Shown piece after piece: positions 33,342-43,430 of a stretch of 64,000 bases of DNA. Within the stretch, counting starts at the first letter, position 1; the number at the start of each line of letters is the position of its first letter. The notes under the pieces are model-generated. The model was not told where the DNA came from and searched no databases. It worked only from the letters and a program-made list of their open reading frames with translations. Position numbers and translations under genes: made by a program. Origin of the DNA: Rikenellaceae bacterium. Lineage in GTDB: Bacteria; Bacteroidota; Bacteroidia; Bacteroidales; Rikenellaceae. The DNA is taken from contig SUZV01000012.1 of assembly GCA_015059715.1 (NCBI GenBank), positions 38,458 to 102,457 of the forward strand, given 5' to 3'.

Positions 33342-35270
33342 CTAATTTTTCGTTAGTTTCTGACGTAGCTCATCGAGCGTTATCTCGGCCATAATCGGCG
33401 CGCCCGATGATGTAAAGCTTATATTTTCGCACTCCTCAAGACGTTTAAGCATAACCTCTGCATCCGCCTTTGTGATACCTCGGCCATAACCTCGACTACC
33501 ACGCTCGGCCATAAGCTCGGCAAGGCGACGATGCTCCTCGTCGATAGGCATACGTCCCGAGTCGATGCCCCGCAGCAGCGTATATAGTAGCTCATCGAGT
33601 GGCGTAGCGACATCGACAACCGCAGGACGACCCGCAACCGAGATACTTCCATTACCGCGATACTCTATCTCGAAACCGAGTGCCGCAAACTCCGTAGCGT
33701 GCTCCTCTAAGAGCTCATACTCCTCGTGCGACAGTATCATCTCCTCGGCAAAGAACATTCTCTGCGAGGGTGTCGTACCCGAGCGGAGCGATTTAAGTAT
33801 ATCCTCATACAATACGCGCTCCTTGGCTCGTTGCATATTTACCACCACGATACCCCCACCAAAGTGCGCAACTACAAGACCTCCCATAAGCGGCATGGCC
33901 TCACCAAAGCTCCGCTTGGGGACACCACCTGCCTGATTATCGAACTCTAAGCGTGGCTCACAGAGCTCATCCTCCTCTTCGTCGATATACTCTATTGTCG
34001 AGCCACCAATAGAGGATTTTAGCGTGTAATACTCCTCGTCGGCAGAGCCTACGGATACTCCTCCGCCACCGCCACCACGCGACATAGCACCATCGTAGGG
34101 CACATCAAAGCCCGTAAATGGCACATCGGGCATCGGGGCAGTGGGGTCGATATACTCCGACGCGAAAGGGTTGTACGAACTATTTGTCGAGGCCTTAGGC
34201 TCGCGGTATACCCTCTGCTCGCTACCCATAACCGGGATATTGAAGGCCTTATGCTCCGAGAAGTCCATCATAGGCACTGCACCCGTCTTTGCCAACGTCT
34301 CGCGCACCGCAGCCTGTACAATCTCCAAGATAACATCGTGGTCTGCAAACTTAACCGTAGTCTTCTGCGGATGGACGTTGACATCTACCCTATCGGCATC
34401 GACATTGATATAAAGGAAGTAGGATGGCATACACCCATCGGGGATAAGCTTCTCGTAGGCACGCAAGATTGTTCGCTGCAAGGCCGTAGAGTGGAAGTAG
34501 CGACCATTAACGAAGAGGTACTGCTCGTTATTACGGCGTTTGGCAGCCTGTGGGCGACCCACAAAGCCCTCGATACGCGCAACCGAGGTGCTGACCTCGA
34601 CATCGAGCAGGTTGCTCTTAATATGCTTTCCCACAAGGTCTACAATCCTTGCTCGCCTATTTGTCGGCATCAGCGAGTATATAAGCGCATCGTTCTGCCT
34701 AAGCTCAAACTCTACATCGTGGTTACAGAGTGCCACACGCACAAACTCCTGCTTAATCTGCGAGCTAAGGCGCGAGTTATCGCCATCGATAAACTTCCTG
34801 CGCGAGGGCACGTTGTAGAAGAGGTTGCGAACAACAAACTGCGAGCCTACGGAGCAGGATGTGGGCACCTGCGAGCGAAACTCGCCACCAGCAATCGAGG
34901 TTAGCGTGCCGAGCTCATCCTCGCTGCGGCGTGTGCGTAGCTCAACCTCGGCAACAGCGGCAATAGAGGCTAAGGCCTCGCCACGAAAACCGAAGGTATG
35001 GAGCTTATAGACATCATCTATAGAGGCTATCTTCGATGTGGCGTGACGGTCAAAGGCCAAGCGTGCATCGACAGCCGACATACCGCAGCCATCGTCAACA
35101 ATCTGTATCAGGTCGCGACCACCATTGCGGAAATTGACGCGCACACACCTTGCCCCCGCGTCAATGGAGTTCTCCATCATCTCCTTGACGACGTTTGAGG
35201 GTGCGTTGACAACCTCACCTGCCGCTATCTGGTTAGCGACAATCTCGGGCAGTAGTTTTATGCGATTCAT
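33342..35270 (-). CDS. mutL: DNA mismatch repair protein MutL
   Basis: 642 residues. The N-terminal GHKL ATPase is intact: NQIAAGEVV (13-21), ENSIDAGA, DDGCGM and FGFRGEALASI. The C-terminal dimerisation domain begins at about residue 435. The DQHA(X)2E motif of endonuclease-type MutL is not present: the equivalent stretch reads VVNMQRAKERVLYED. Whether this MutL nicks DNA is therefore doubtful. Flanked by a rhomboid gene (5 nt) and a membrane protein gene (20 nt). Confidence 0.96.
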   Translation of the reverse strand: MNRIKLLPEIVANQIAAGEVVNAPSNVVKEMMENSIDAGARCVRVNFRNGGRDLIQIVDDGCGMSAVDARLAFDRHATSKIASIDDVYKLHTFGFRGEALASIAAVAEVELRTRRSEDELGTLTSIAGGEFRSQVPTSCSVGSQFVVRNLFYNVPSRRKFIDGDNSRLSSQIKQEFVRVALCNHDVEFELRQNDALIYSLMPTNRRARIVDLVGKHIKSNLLDVEVSTSVARIEGFVGRPQAAKRRNNEQYLFVNGRYFHSTALQRTILRAYEKLIPDGCMPSYFLYINVDADRVDVNVHPQKTTVKFADHDVILEIVQAAVRETLAKTGAVPMMDFSEHKAFNIPVMGSEQRVYREPKASTNSSYNPFASEYIDPTAPMPDVPFTGFDVPYDGAMSRGGGGGGVSVGSADEEYYTLKSSIGGSTIEYIDEEEDELCEPRLEFDNQAGGVPKRSFGEAMPLMGGLVVAHFGGGIVVVNMQRAKERVLYEDILKSLRSGTTPSQRMFFAEEMILSHEEYELLEEHATEFAALGFEIEYRGNGSISVAGRPAVVDVATPLDELLYTLLRGIDSGRMPIDEEHRRLAELMAERGSRGYGRGITKADAEVMLKRLEECENISFTSSGAPIMAEITLDELRQKLTKN

Positions 35271-35290
35271 ATATAGCGACCTTATAGGCT

Positions 35291-35848
35291 CTATTTATCT
35301 ACCTTTTTATAATCTTCGATGACCACGTCATCGTCATATATCGTAATCGTAGGATTCTCTCTATTCCACTCCTCAATCTCGTTGATAACCTCGGGCGTAA
35401 GACTCTCAAACTCCGTAAAGTCTATATCGCCATGCTGCTCGTAGAGCGTGATGCTCAGCTCTCCATCGCTACCATCGTGGCGCATATCTCCCACCTTGAT
35501 GGTCTCTGTGCCTGCGGCTATGCGATTCATACGCTTCTCCTGCTCGGCAGCCTCGGCGAACTTCATAAAGCGTGGCAAGAACACCAACGTTGCAAAGCCC
35601 AAGACTATGGCCAATACCAATATATGCCATATTCCCGACATCGAGCCTCCCTCACCACGCGACACCTCACGCGCCTCACGCTGCGTACGCACATACTTAC
35701 CGGGCGTATACTCCTCATCGTCGGTAGCCGACGATGTGCCGTGCAACTCACGACGACGGCGGTCACGCTCCTCCTTTACAGGGTCGTAGTAGCGTGGTAT
35801 GTAGTTAAACTGGCGCGGATGACGCTTGTGAGGTCTAAAGAAAGACAT
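35291..35848 (-). CDS. conserved membrane protein encoded before mutL
   Basis: 185 residues. A basic N-terminal region (HKRHPRQFNYIPRYYDP, KEERDRRRRELHG), one transmembrane helix (about 73-92, WHILVLAIVLGFATLVFLP) and an acidic extracytoplasmic domain with ETIKVGDMRHDGSDGELSIT. I do not recognise a domain, but this arrangement before mutL is, as I recall, conserved in Bacteroidales. Function unknown. Confidence 0.75.
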   Translation of the reverse strand: MSFFRPHKRHPRQFNYIPRYYDPVKEERDRRRRELHGTSSATDDEEYTPGKYVRTQREAREVSRGEGGSMSGIWHILVLAIVLGFATLVFLPRFMKFAEAAEQEKRMNRIAAGTETIKVGDMRHDGSDGELSITLYEQHGDIDFTEFESLTPEVINEIEEWNRENPTITIYDDDVVIEDYKKVDK

Positions 35849-35902
35849 GATTGCTTAAGTTTAGTCTATTAATCTACTGAAAAAACGCCTAATGCGCTCT
35901 CT

Positions 35903-37081
35903 TCAATTACGGAAGAAGGACTTTATGCGCTCCAAGATATTCTGTCTTTCGACCTTCTCGGCCTGCTTAAAGTGAGGTTGCTGGCTGAGCTTCTCGACAA
36001 GTTCACGCTCCTCCTTGTTAAGCTCGCTCGGTATCGTGACATCGACAATAACCTTGATATCGCCACGACCATAGCCATTAACATCGGGAAGACCCTTACC
36101 TCTAAGTCGCAACACCTTACCTGCATGCGTACCAGGTGCTATCTTGATGCGCACCTTACCATCTACGGTAGGTATCTCTACCTCGCCACCGAGTATCGCC
36201 GTAGCTACGGTGATGTTGAGCGTGTGGCCAAGGTCGTTACCATCTCTTACCAGCTGAGGGTTGTGCTCCTCCTCGATAAAGACTATAAGGTCGCCATTGA
36301 CACCGCCCTGACGAGCGGCATTTCCTCTACCTCGCACCGTAATAGCCTGACCCTCGGCAATACCTGCTGGGATGTTTATCTCGACAACCTCCTGACCGCG
36401 CTCCGTACCCTCGCCACCGCACTTGTCGCACTTATCCTTTATTACGCGACCAGAGCCCTGACAATCGGGACATACGCTCTGTGTCTGCATACGTCCAAAG
36501 AAGGAGTTCTGCACGGTGATGACATATCCCGAGCCGCCGCACTTCGTACACGTCGCATACGACGATGCATCCTTAGCTCCCGAGCCACCACACTTCGAGC
36601 AGGCTACCGTCTTGTTTATCTTAAGTTTCTTGGTTACACCCTCGGATATCTCCTTAAGCGTGAGCTTTACGGTTACACGTATGTCGCTACCGCGATTTGC
36701 ACGCTGCTGACGGCCACGTGAGCCACCACTAAAGCCACCAAAGCCACCGCCGAATGCTCCACCGAAGATATCGCCAAACTGCTCGAATATATCCTCCATA
36801 GTGAAGCCTCCAGCACCACCAAAGCCGCCAAAGCCGCCGCCACCGCCAGCACCATTCATGCCTGCGTGACCGAAACGGTCATAACGTGCTCGCTTATCCT
36901 CATTCGAGAGCACATCGTAGGCCTCGGCAGCCTCCTTAAACTTCTCCTCTGCCTCCTTATCACCCGGATTCTTATCGGGGTGATACTTTATTGCGGCCTT
37001 ACGATAGGCCTTCTTTATGGTCTCGGCATCGGCATTACGCTCGACACCCAACACCTCATAATAATCTCTCTTTTCAGCCAT
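35903..37081 (-). CDS. dnaJ: chaperone protein DnaJ
   Basis: 392 residues. J domain with HPD at 34-36, Gly/Phe-rich linker (about 75-125), four CxxCxGxG zinc motifs ([32 protein letters not shown]) and the C-terminal substrate-binding domains. It stimulates DnaK ATPase and delivers unfolded clients. It is 11 nt after grpE; dnaK is not in the window. Confidence 0.98.
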   Translation of the reverse strand: MAEKRDYYEVLGVERNADAETIKKAYRKAAIKYHPDKNPGDKEAEEKFKEAAEAYDVLSNEDKRARYDRFGHAGMNGAGGGGGFGGFGGAGGFTMEDIFEQFGDIFGGAFGGGFGGFSGGSRGRQQRANRGSDIRVTVKLTLKEISEGVTKKLKINKTVACSKCGGSGAKDASSYATCTKCGGSGYVITVQNSFFGRMQTQSVCPDCQGSGRVIKDKCDKCGGEGTERGQEVVEINIPAGIAEGQAITVRGRGNAARQGGVNGDLIVFIEEEHNPQLVRDGNDLGHTLNITVATAILGGEVEIPTVDGKVRIKIAPGTHAGKVLRLRGKGLPDVNGYGRGDIKVIVDVTIPSELNKEERELVEKLSQQPHFKQAEKVERQNILERIKSFFRN

Positions 37082-37092
37082 AATAGTATATA

Positions 37093-37674
37093 TTACTCGC
37101 CTACGACAACCTTAGCATAGCGCAACACGTGCTCACCGAGCTTATAGCCACGCTGCACACAGTCGATAACCTCACCACGCTTCTCCTCGCCAGCAGCAAA
37201 GCGCGCTACGGCCTCCTGCTCCTCCTCGTTGAAGGGCTTGCCCACGCACTCAATAGCTGTTATACCTGCCGTTGCAAGGACGCTCTCAAACTTCTTCATC
37301 ACCAGCTCCTCGCCCTGACGCAACGCCTCAACATCTTCGCTCTTCTTAGATGCTGCTACGGCACGCTCCATATCATCCAAAATGGGGAGTATAGCCTTCC
37401 AAGCACCCTCACAGCCTCGCTCTACAAGCTCCATCTTCTCGCGCAATGTACGCTTGCGGAAGTTGTCAAACTCGGCCTGCAGGCGCATATACTTATCGCG
37501 CCATACGGCAATCTGCTCCTCGGGTGATGGCTCATCTGACACATTGTCAGTAGGCGTAGCATCATCCTCGGACATATTGTCAGTCGACAGACCCTCATTA
37601 GTTGCGTCGTGGCTCTTTTCTGTGCCCTCCTCCGTCTTGATATCTCTCTCGTTGTCAGACATTTGCTTCTTCAT
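37093..37674 (-). CDS. grpE: nucleotide exchange factor GrpE
   Basis: 193 residues. An acidic disordered N-terminus (about 1-55, rich in D, E, S, T), a long coiled coil ([20 protein letters not shown]) and the beta-wing domain with [10 protein letters not shown] and [21 protein letters not shown]. It releases ADP from DnaK. Operon with dnaJ; I see no CIRCE element upstream. Confidence 0.97.
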   Translation of the reverse strand: MKKQMSDNERDIKTEEGTEKSHDATNEGLSTDNMSEDDATPTDNVSDEPSPEEQIAVWRDKYMRLQAEFDNFRKRTLREKMELVERGCEGAWKAILPILDDMERAVAASKKSEDVEALRQGEELVMKKFESVLATAGITAIECVGKPFNEEEQEAVARFAAGEEKRGEVIDCVQRGYKLGEHVLRYAKVVVGE

Positions 37675-37715
37675 ATCTATATTTTATTTAACTATTTCGC
37701 TTTATATTGAACAAA

Positions 37716-38438
37716 TTATATGCCGAGCAGAAATATTGTCGGTCGCTTAGCTATCTCTGGCACACCGCGCTTACGCCACTCTGCAATGGGGAGGGTAAGG
37801 ATAAACTCCTCGGGCGAGGTGATATCTGTAGCCACCGTAAGCCTCAACGTTGGGGAGAGCGTGCTGACAAGCGTTTCATAGAGCTTAACATTGCGATACG
37901 GGGCCTCGATAAAGAGCTGCGACTGCCGCTCCTCGCGCACCCTGCGCTCAAGCTCTCGAAGTCGTCGTGCTCGCTCGCCATCCTTAATAGGAAGGTAGCC
38001 GACGAAGGCAAACGACTGACCATTGAGTCCCGAGGCCATAACCGACATCAGTATCGACGAGGGGCCCACCAACGGCACCACCCTAACGCCATGACGATGC
38101 GCCAAGGCCGCAATATCGGCTCCAGGGTCGGCAACACCAGGCACACCAGCCTCCGAGATAACACCTGCCGAGCGGCCCTCAAGTATAGGGCGCAACATAC
38201 GCTCTACATCCTCCACCTTTGAGGTGTGCTCATTGAGCTCGACAAACTCCAACTGGTCAATCTTACGCTCGATACCTGCTCGACTAAGAAAGCGTCGTGC
38301 CGAGCGAATATTTTCGACAATGAAGTAATCAAGGCTATTGATAACCTCAAGGTTACTCTTCGGTAACACATCCCACACATCCCTCTGCTCTGAGATGGGA
38401 CACGGAAGCATATATATCGTACCCTTATCCTTTGTCAT
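37716..38438 (-). CDS. tetrapyrrole-methylase-fold SAM methyltransferase, RsmI-like
   Basis: 240 residues from the ATG at 38438 (a TTG six codons earlier is less likely). GTIYMLPCPISEQ at the start, SEAGVPGVADPGADIAALAH (the conserved GxPxxxDPG-type loop) and LVGPSSILMSVMASGLNGQSF place it in the TP-methylase fold. RsmI methylates the ribose of C1402 in 16S rRNA; this shorter form may be a paralogue, so I leave the exact target open. 38 nt downstream of murF-alr. Confidence 0.88.
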   Translation of the reverse strand: MTKDKGTIYMLPCPISEQRDVWDVLPKSNLEVINSLDYFIVENIRSARRFLSRAGIERKIDQLEFVELNEHTSKVEDVERMLRPILEGRSAGVISEAGVPGVADPGADIAALAHRHGVRVVPLVGPSSILMSVMASGLNGQSFAFVGYLPIKDGERARRLRELERRVREERQSQLFIEAPYRNVKLYETLVSTLSPTLRLTVATDITSPEEFILTLPIAEWRKRGVPEIAKRPTIFLLGI

Positions 38439-38476
38439 AATCCTACTATTGAACAATCTGACCCTTGGCGCATCTG

Positions 38477-40840
38477 CTACCTCTCGGTATACACACGCTT
38501 TACGCGCTGCGATATTGAGGTCATAATCTCATAGCTTATAGTATCCAACACCCGAGCCATATCATCGAGCGTATTTCCTCTCTCGGCCGAGAAGATGGTC
38601 ACCGTATCGCCCACCTCAACGCCCTTGATGTGGCTGATATCTATCATAGCACTATCCATGCAGACCCTGCCGATGATTGGTGAACTTGCCCCCTTAACCC
38701 TCACACTCCAGCGACCACAGCCAAGGGCTCTATCCAGACCATCGGCATAGCCTACAGGTATCGTCGCTATGGTTGTCTCGCGCTCAAGGCGCGTAGCGCG
38801 GCCATAGCCTATCGACTCACCGCGTGGCAGGGTCTTAATCTGTACGATGCGCGTCGTGAGCGTAGCTACGGGGATAAGCTCCTCGATATACTCATAGCCA
38901 AAGCCGTAAAGGCCTAAGCCCAAGCGACACATATCGAAGTGTGCCTCAGGGAAGCGCAATATGGCTGCCGAGTTTGCCAAGTGGCGCAAAGGCTCATAAT
39001 CGAGCCACTCGATAAGTTGCGAACTCATATAGTCGAAACTCGCTATCTGCTCGCGCGTAAAGTCATCCTCGGAGGGGATATCCGCCGAGCTAAGGTGCGA
39101 GAATATCGAGGCGATGTGCAGCGTTGGGTCGAGGTGTATGGCTCTACCGAGAAGGTCCACATCATCCTCAACGAAGCCGAGGCGGTGCATACCCGTATCG
39201 AGCTTTATGTGTATCGGGTAGGCCTGGCGATGTGCCCTAACGGCTGCTTTGCGGAAGGCATCGAGCGAGTGGAAGCTATATATCTCTGGCTCAAGGTCAT
39301 GAGCTATCATAACATCGAAGCTATCCTGATCGGCATTAAGCACCACTATAGGCATGGTGATACCCTTAGACCTAAGCGTTATACCCTCATCGGCAAAGGC
39401 GACAGCCAAGTAGCGCACACCCTCGTGCTGAAGCATTCGAGCCACGTCGATATCCCCCGTGCCGTAGCTACCAGCCTTGACCATAGCCACAAGGGCATGA
39501 TGCTGTGGCAACGCCCTACGGAAGTAGTTTAGATTCTTCTTCATCGCCGCGAGGTCCACCTCCAACGTGGTGGTATGCGTTCTACGCTCCAACAACCTTG
39601 CAAGACGCTCAAACCTGCTATCGCGGCTGCCCTTGAGCAGTATCACCGAGTCGGCCCAACGCTCATTAGCAAAGTTCTCAATAAGCTCGTCTGTGGTGCG
39701 ATAGAACGACGAGCCACGTGCAAAGAGCGTAGCGTAAAGCGAGATATTCTCACCCACGCCTATAAAGTGGTCGACACCAGCCCTGCGCACAGCCTCTGCA
39801 ATACGGCTATAGAGCTGCTCCTGAGGGATACCGCTCTGACGTATATCCGATATTACGGCCACTCTACGACGGTTCATCGACTGAAGGTGCAGAGCATCGA
39901 GGGCCACAACCACAGAGTTTATATCCGAGTTATAGCTATCGTCTATAATCATCGAGTTGTCGATACCCTCCTTAAGTTCAAGTCTCATAGCCACGTTTGC
40001 CGAGAATATCGCTCTGTCGATGCCATAACCGAGCTTACGCATAAGTGCCGAGACGTGGAGAGCATCTACCGAGAGGGCATCGCTAAGCTCCAAGGCGTAA
40101 TCGACACTCTCAAGACTACTATCGAGCAGCTCCCTATCGCCATAGCGCGTCTTTATGCGCGAGGCAAGCTCGGGATACTCGCTACTAAATATTATCGTCT
40201 TAGCACTCTTGGCCAAGCGCAGCTTCTCATCTATCTTCTCGCTCTCGGAGCTAAAATTTGCCGAGTGAGCATCGCCTATTGAGGTAAAGACCACAATATC
40301 TGGCTTTATCATCTCCTCAAGGCGTATCATCTCGCCAGCCTCAGAGATACCAGCCTCGATAAAGGCTACACGCTCGCATCCATCGAGCATAAGCAACGAG
40401 AGGGCCACACCGAGCTGCGAATTGTAGCTCTTAGGCGAGGCAAACGACCTCACATTGTCGGGCATAGAGCGCGAGGCCCACTCCTTGACTATGGTCTTGC
40501 CATTCGACCCTGTAATACCCACTACCACACCTTGGAACGCGCCACGATGGTGCGCAGCAAGGCGTTGCAGGGCCGCTATCGTCGACTCTACGCGCACCAT
40601 ACCACACCGCTTGCTTGGCAGCTCCACGTCGCGCTCGACAATAAAGGCCTCGACACCACGAGCTACCATACGCTCGATAAATTGGTGACCATCGTGATTC
40701 TTGCCATCTATGGCGGCAAAGACCACACCCTCGGCAGCCACAACGCTGCGCGAGTCGGTGGCTACCTCCCTAACGCGAAGGTCCTCACCGCGTAGCTCTC
40801 CACCCACAATACGGGCGATGTCGGATAGTAGATAGTTCAT
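38477..40840 (-). CDS. murF: bifunctional MurF ligase / alanine racemase
   Basis: 787 residues. The N-terminal half is MurF (UDP-MurNAc-tripeptide:D-Ala-D-Ala ligase), with P-loop GITGSNGKT at 108-116 and DDSYNSDINSV. The C-terminal half (from about 425) is alanine racemase: TTLEVDLAAMKKNLNYFR, PLP-lysine in VAMVKAGSYGTGD and GRVCMDSAMIDI. The fusion, known in Bacteroidetes, joins D-alanine supply with its use in the cell-wall precursor. It is 39 nt downstream of mutS2. Confidence 0.96.
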   Translation of the reverse strand: MNYLLSDIARIVGGELRGEDLRVREVATDSRSVVAAEGVVFAAIDGKNHDGHQFIERMVARGVEAFIVERDVELPSKRCGMVRVESTIAALQRLAAHHRGAFQGVVVGITGSNGKTIVKEWASRSMPDNVRSFASPKSYNSQLGVALSLLMLDGCERVAFIEAGISEAGEMIRLEEMIKPDIVVFTSIGDAHSANFSSESEKIDEKLRLAKSAKTIIFSSEYPELASRIKTRYGDRELLDSSLESVDYALELSDALSVDALHVSALMRKLGYGIDRAIFSANVAMRLELKEGIDNSMIIDDSYNSDINSVVVALDALHLQSMNRRRVAVISDIRQSGIPQEQLYSRIAEAVRRAGVDHFIGVGENISLYATLFARGSSFYRTTDELIENFANERWADSVILLKGSRDSRFERLARLLERRTHTTTLEVDLAAMKKNLNYFRRALPQHHALVAMVKAGSYGTGDIDVARMLQHEGVRYLAVAFADEGITLRSKGITMPIVVLNADQDSFDVMIAHDLEPEIYSFHSLDAFRKAAVRAHRQAYPIHIKLDTGMHRLGFVEDDVDLLGRAIHLDPTLHIASIFSHLSSADIPSEDDFTREQIASFDYMSSQLIEWLDYEPLRHLANSAAILRFPEAHFDMCRLGLGLYGFGYEYIEELIPVATLTTRIVQIKTLPRGESIGYGRATRLERETTIATIPVGYADGLDRALGCGRWSVRVKGASSPIIGRVCMDSAMIDISHIKGVEVGDTVTIFSAERGNTLDDMARVLDTISYEIMTSISQRVKRVYTER

Positions 40841-40879
40841 ACTCTTGGGTTATTATCATAGCCTTATGCAAGGCTCTCA

Positions 40880-43375
40880 TTACATCTTAAACGTTACAAT
40901 GGTGATACCTGCGCCACCTCTATCGGCGTGGTCATCGGCCACCGAGGCGACATCCTTGACGCTACGCAGATAGCGGCGTATCTCCTCCTTGAGAGCTCCT
41001 GTTCCCTTGCCGTGAAGTATCGTCACTGTCGACACCCCGACCATCAGGGCATCATCAACAAGGTCCTCAACAGCCTCCAAGGCCTCCGCAGCTCGCATAC
41101 CGCGCACATCGATATGGTCCTTAAAGTTTAGCTTGCGCTCGCGCACATCCACCGACACCACTGTACGTGCCGCAACAGGACGTGTAGCCTGGCGATACTC
41201 GGCCGACGATACACACCTAAGACGTGCAACATCTACCATTATAAGCATCTCTCCAAAGGCCACCTGCGCCTTCTTACCCTTAATCATCTTTACCACGCCG
41301 GGGATATCCTGACCTTCGAGCTTAACCTTCGAGCCCACCTCAACAATCTGTGGGGCAACCTCTACGGCTCTCTGCTCCACTACACCCCCCTGCCTCTCGC
41401 GCTCCTCGGCACGACGCTCTCTGCGCTCTCTGCGACGCGCCAAACGCTCCATCTCGCGCTCGATGCGCTCATCGCTACTCTTACTCTTAGCCTCCGCGCC
41501 ACCCTCAACGAAGCTCTCAAGCTCGCGTCGCGCCAAGCGCGTAAGCTCCTTATCGGCCTGCGACTCGCGAATAGTACGTATCGTATTCTCTATAGTACGG
41601 CGCGCCTCGGCAACCATCTCCTCGGCCTCACGACGCGCACGCTCGATAATCTCGCGACGCTCATCCTTGATACTCTGCAAGCGGTCTGTATACGTCTGTT
41701 CGAGCTGCTCAACCTTGCGGTCCGTTAGACGTATACGGTCACGCTTCTCGGCCCAGTAACGTCTATCTCGCGCTATCTCGCGCAGCTGCTTTTCGAGGTT
41801 TATATGGTCCTCGCCCGCCTTATCCATAGCACTGCGCACGATATCCTCTGAAAGGCCTATCTTTCGCGCCACCTCTATAGCAAACGAGCTTCCAGGCTTG
41901 CCCATCTCAAGGCTAAACAGAGGCACTATATTGCGCACATCGAAGGTCATAGCTCCATTAGCGACACCATCGTTACGCGAGGCGAAATACTTTATATTTG
42001 CATAGTGCGTGGTGATAACGCCATAGCACCTACGCTCTACAAAACGCTCAAGAATAGACTCCGAGATAGCTCCACCTATCGTTGGTTCGGTACCCGAGCC
42101 AAACTCATCGATGAGTATCATCACACGCTCCGACACCTCTTCGAGCATAGTCTTCATATTTACAAGGTGCGACGAGTATGTCGACAGGTCGTTCTCTATG
42201 GATTGCTGGTCGCCGATATCTATCATCAGCGAGTCGAATATCGGGAACTCCGAGTTCTCCAAGGCCGTAACCAAGAAGCCACACTGCACCATATATTGCA
42301 GTATTCCCGTAGTCTTAAGACATACCGACTTACCACCTGCATTAGGTCCCGAGATTACCAATATGCGACGCTCACTGTTAAGCTCCATATCCAACGGCAC
42401 AATCTCCTTCTGCTGGCTACGTAGCGTCTGCTGCAGGAGCGGATGGCGCGCCTTACGCAATAGAAGCCTGCCCTCGGTAGATATTATCGGACGTACAGCA
42501 CCATTAGCCAATGCCCAGCGAGCCTTGGCACGCAGCACATCGATATGCGTAAGGTAGGTGTCGATACGCTCCAAGCCTGCCACCTCGGAGCGCAGGAGCG
42601 CAGTAAGCTCGGTGAGTATACGTACCACCTCGCGCTTCTCCTCGTACTCCAACTCTCGGAGCTCGTTATTTAGCTCGACGACCTCAACAGGCTCGATATA
42701 GAATGTGCGGCCCGTAGCCGACTCATCGTGGATAAATCCCGCTATCTTACGTTTGTTTGCTGCCGAGACAGGTATCACAGCGTGGCCATCGCGTATCGAT
42801 ATCATAGCATCGGCATCGACTATACCCGAGCTTTTTGCTCGCTGCAAGACCTGTTGCAGACGCTTAGCCACCTGACCCTCGTGGTCGCGTATGGCACGAC
42901 GCAATACCGAGAGCTCCTCGGAGGCCGACGAGCGCACCTCGCCCTTATCGTCTATGACACGCTCTAAGGCGCGTTGTAGCTCCGGAAAAATCTCAACACC
43001 ACGAGTCAAGGCCTTAAGTCGTGGATAGTTGCCCTCGCGTCGCGTGGTGATAAAGTTAACTATGGCGGCTGCCGAGCGTATAGCCTTAAGCAGCGTAGCA
43101 CACTCCTCGGCTACAAGATACGAACCCTCGACAGCTATCTTTTCGACTATAGGTCGCAGCTCCTCGCCCTCGCCAATCTCGGCACCTGGCTCCATAGATA
43201 TCACCAGACGCATCTCATCGGCAAGCTCCAAACGCTCCTCAATCTTACTTGGCGAGCGCAGGAAACCCTCCGCAGCGATAACGGCACGTGCCGATGAGGT
43301 AGAGCACATATCTACTATCTGCTCCCTGATGCGGTCAAAGCCCACCCTCTGCTCAAAGTTCGACGGATATATCAT
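40880..43375 (-). CDS. mutS2: endonuclease MutS2
   Basis: 831 residues. MutS-type core with Walker A SGPNAGGKS, Walker B ILIDEFGSGTEP, a long coiled-coil clamp (about 515-640) and a C-terminal Smr nuclease domain (about 758-831, DVRGMRAAEALEAVEDLVDD, ILHGKGTGALKEEI). The mismatch-recognition domain of MutS is absent. MutS2 acts against recombination intermediates and, in some bacteria, on collided ribosomes. Confidence 0.96.
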   Translation of the reverse strand: MIYPSNFEQRVGFDRIREQIVDMCSTSSARAVIAAEGFLRSPSKIEERLELADEMRLVISMEPGAEIGEGEELRPIVEKIAVEGSYLVAEECATLLKAIRSAAAIVNFITTRREGNYPRLKALTRGVEIFPELQRALERVIDDKGEVRSSASEELSVLRRAIRDHEGQVAKRLQQVLQRAKSSGIVDADAMISIRDGHAVIPVSAANKRKIAGFIHDESATGRTFYIEPVEVVELNNELRELEYEEKREVVRILTELTALLRSEVAGLERIDTYLTHIDVLRAKARWALANGAVRPIISTEGRLLLRKARHPLLQQTLRSQQKEIVPLDMELNSERRILVISGPNAGGKSVCLKTTGILQYMVQCGFLVTALENSEFPIFDSLMIDIGDQQSIENDLSTYSSHLVNMKTMLEEVSERVMILIDEFGSGTEPTIGGAISESILERFVERRCYGVITTHYANIKYFASRNDGVANGAMTFDVRNIVPLFSLEMGKPGSSFAIEVARKIGLSEDIVRSAMDKAGEDHINLEKQLREIARDRRYWAEKRDRIRLTDRKVEQLEQTYTDRLQSIKDERREIIERARREAEEMVAEARRTIENTIRTIRESQADKELTRLARRELESFVEGGAEAKSKSSDERIEREMERLARRRERRERRAEERERQGGVVEQRAVEVAPQIVEVGSKVKLEGQDIPGVVKMIKGKKAQVAFGEMLIMVDVARLRCVSSAEYRQATRPVAARTVVSVDVRERKLNFKDHIDVRGMRAAEALEAVEDLVDDALMVGVSTVTILHGKGTGALKEEIRRYLRSVKDVASVADDHADRGGAGITIVTFKM

Positions 43376-43430
43376 AGCCTACACAACGCCTATAGCACTA
43401 ATAAACGGTTATTCTACACCTCACACTCTC

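Noticed and set aside
37675..37720. CIRCE/HrcA site before grpE-dnaJ
   Set aside because: No TTAGCACTC-N9-GAGTGCTAA inverted repeat is present.
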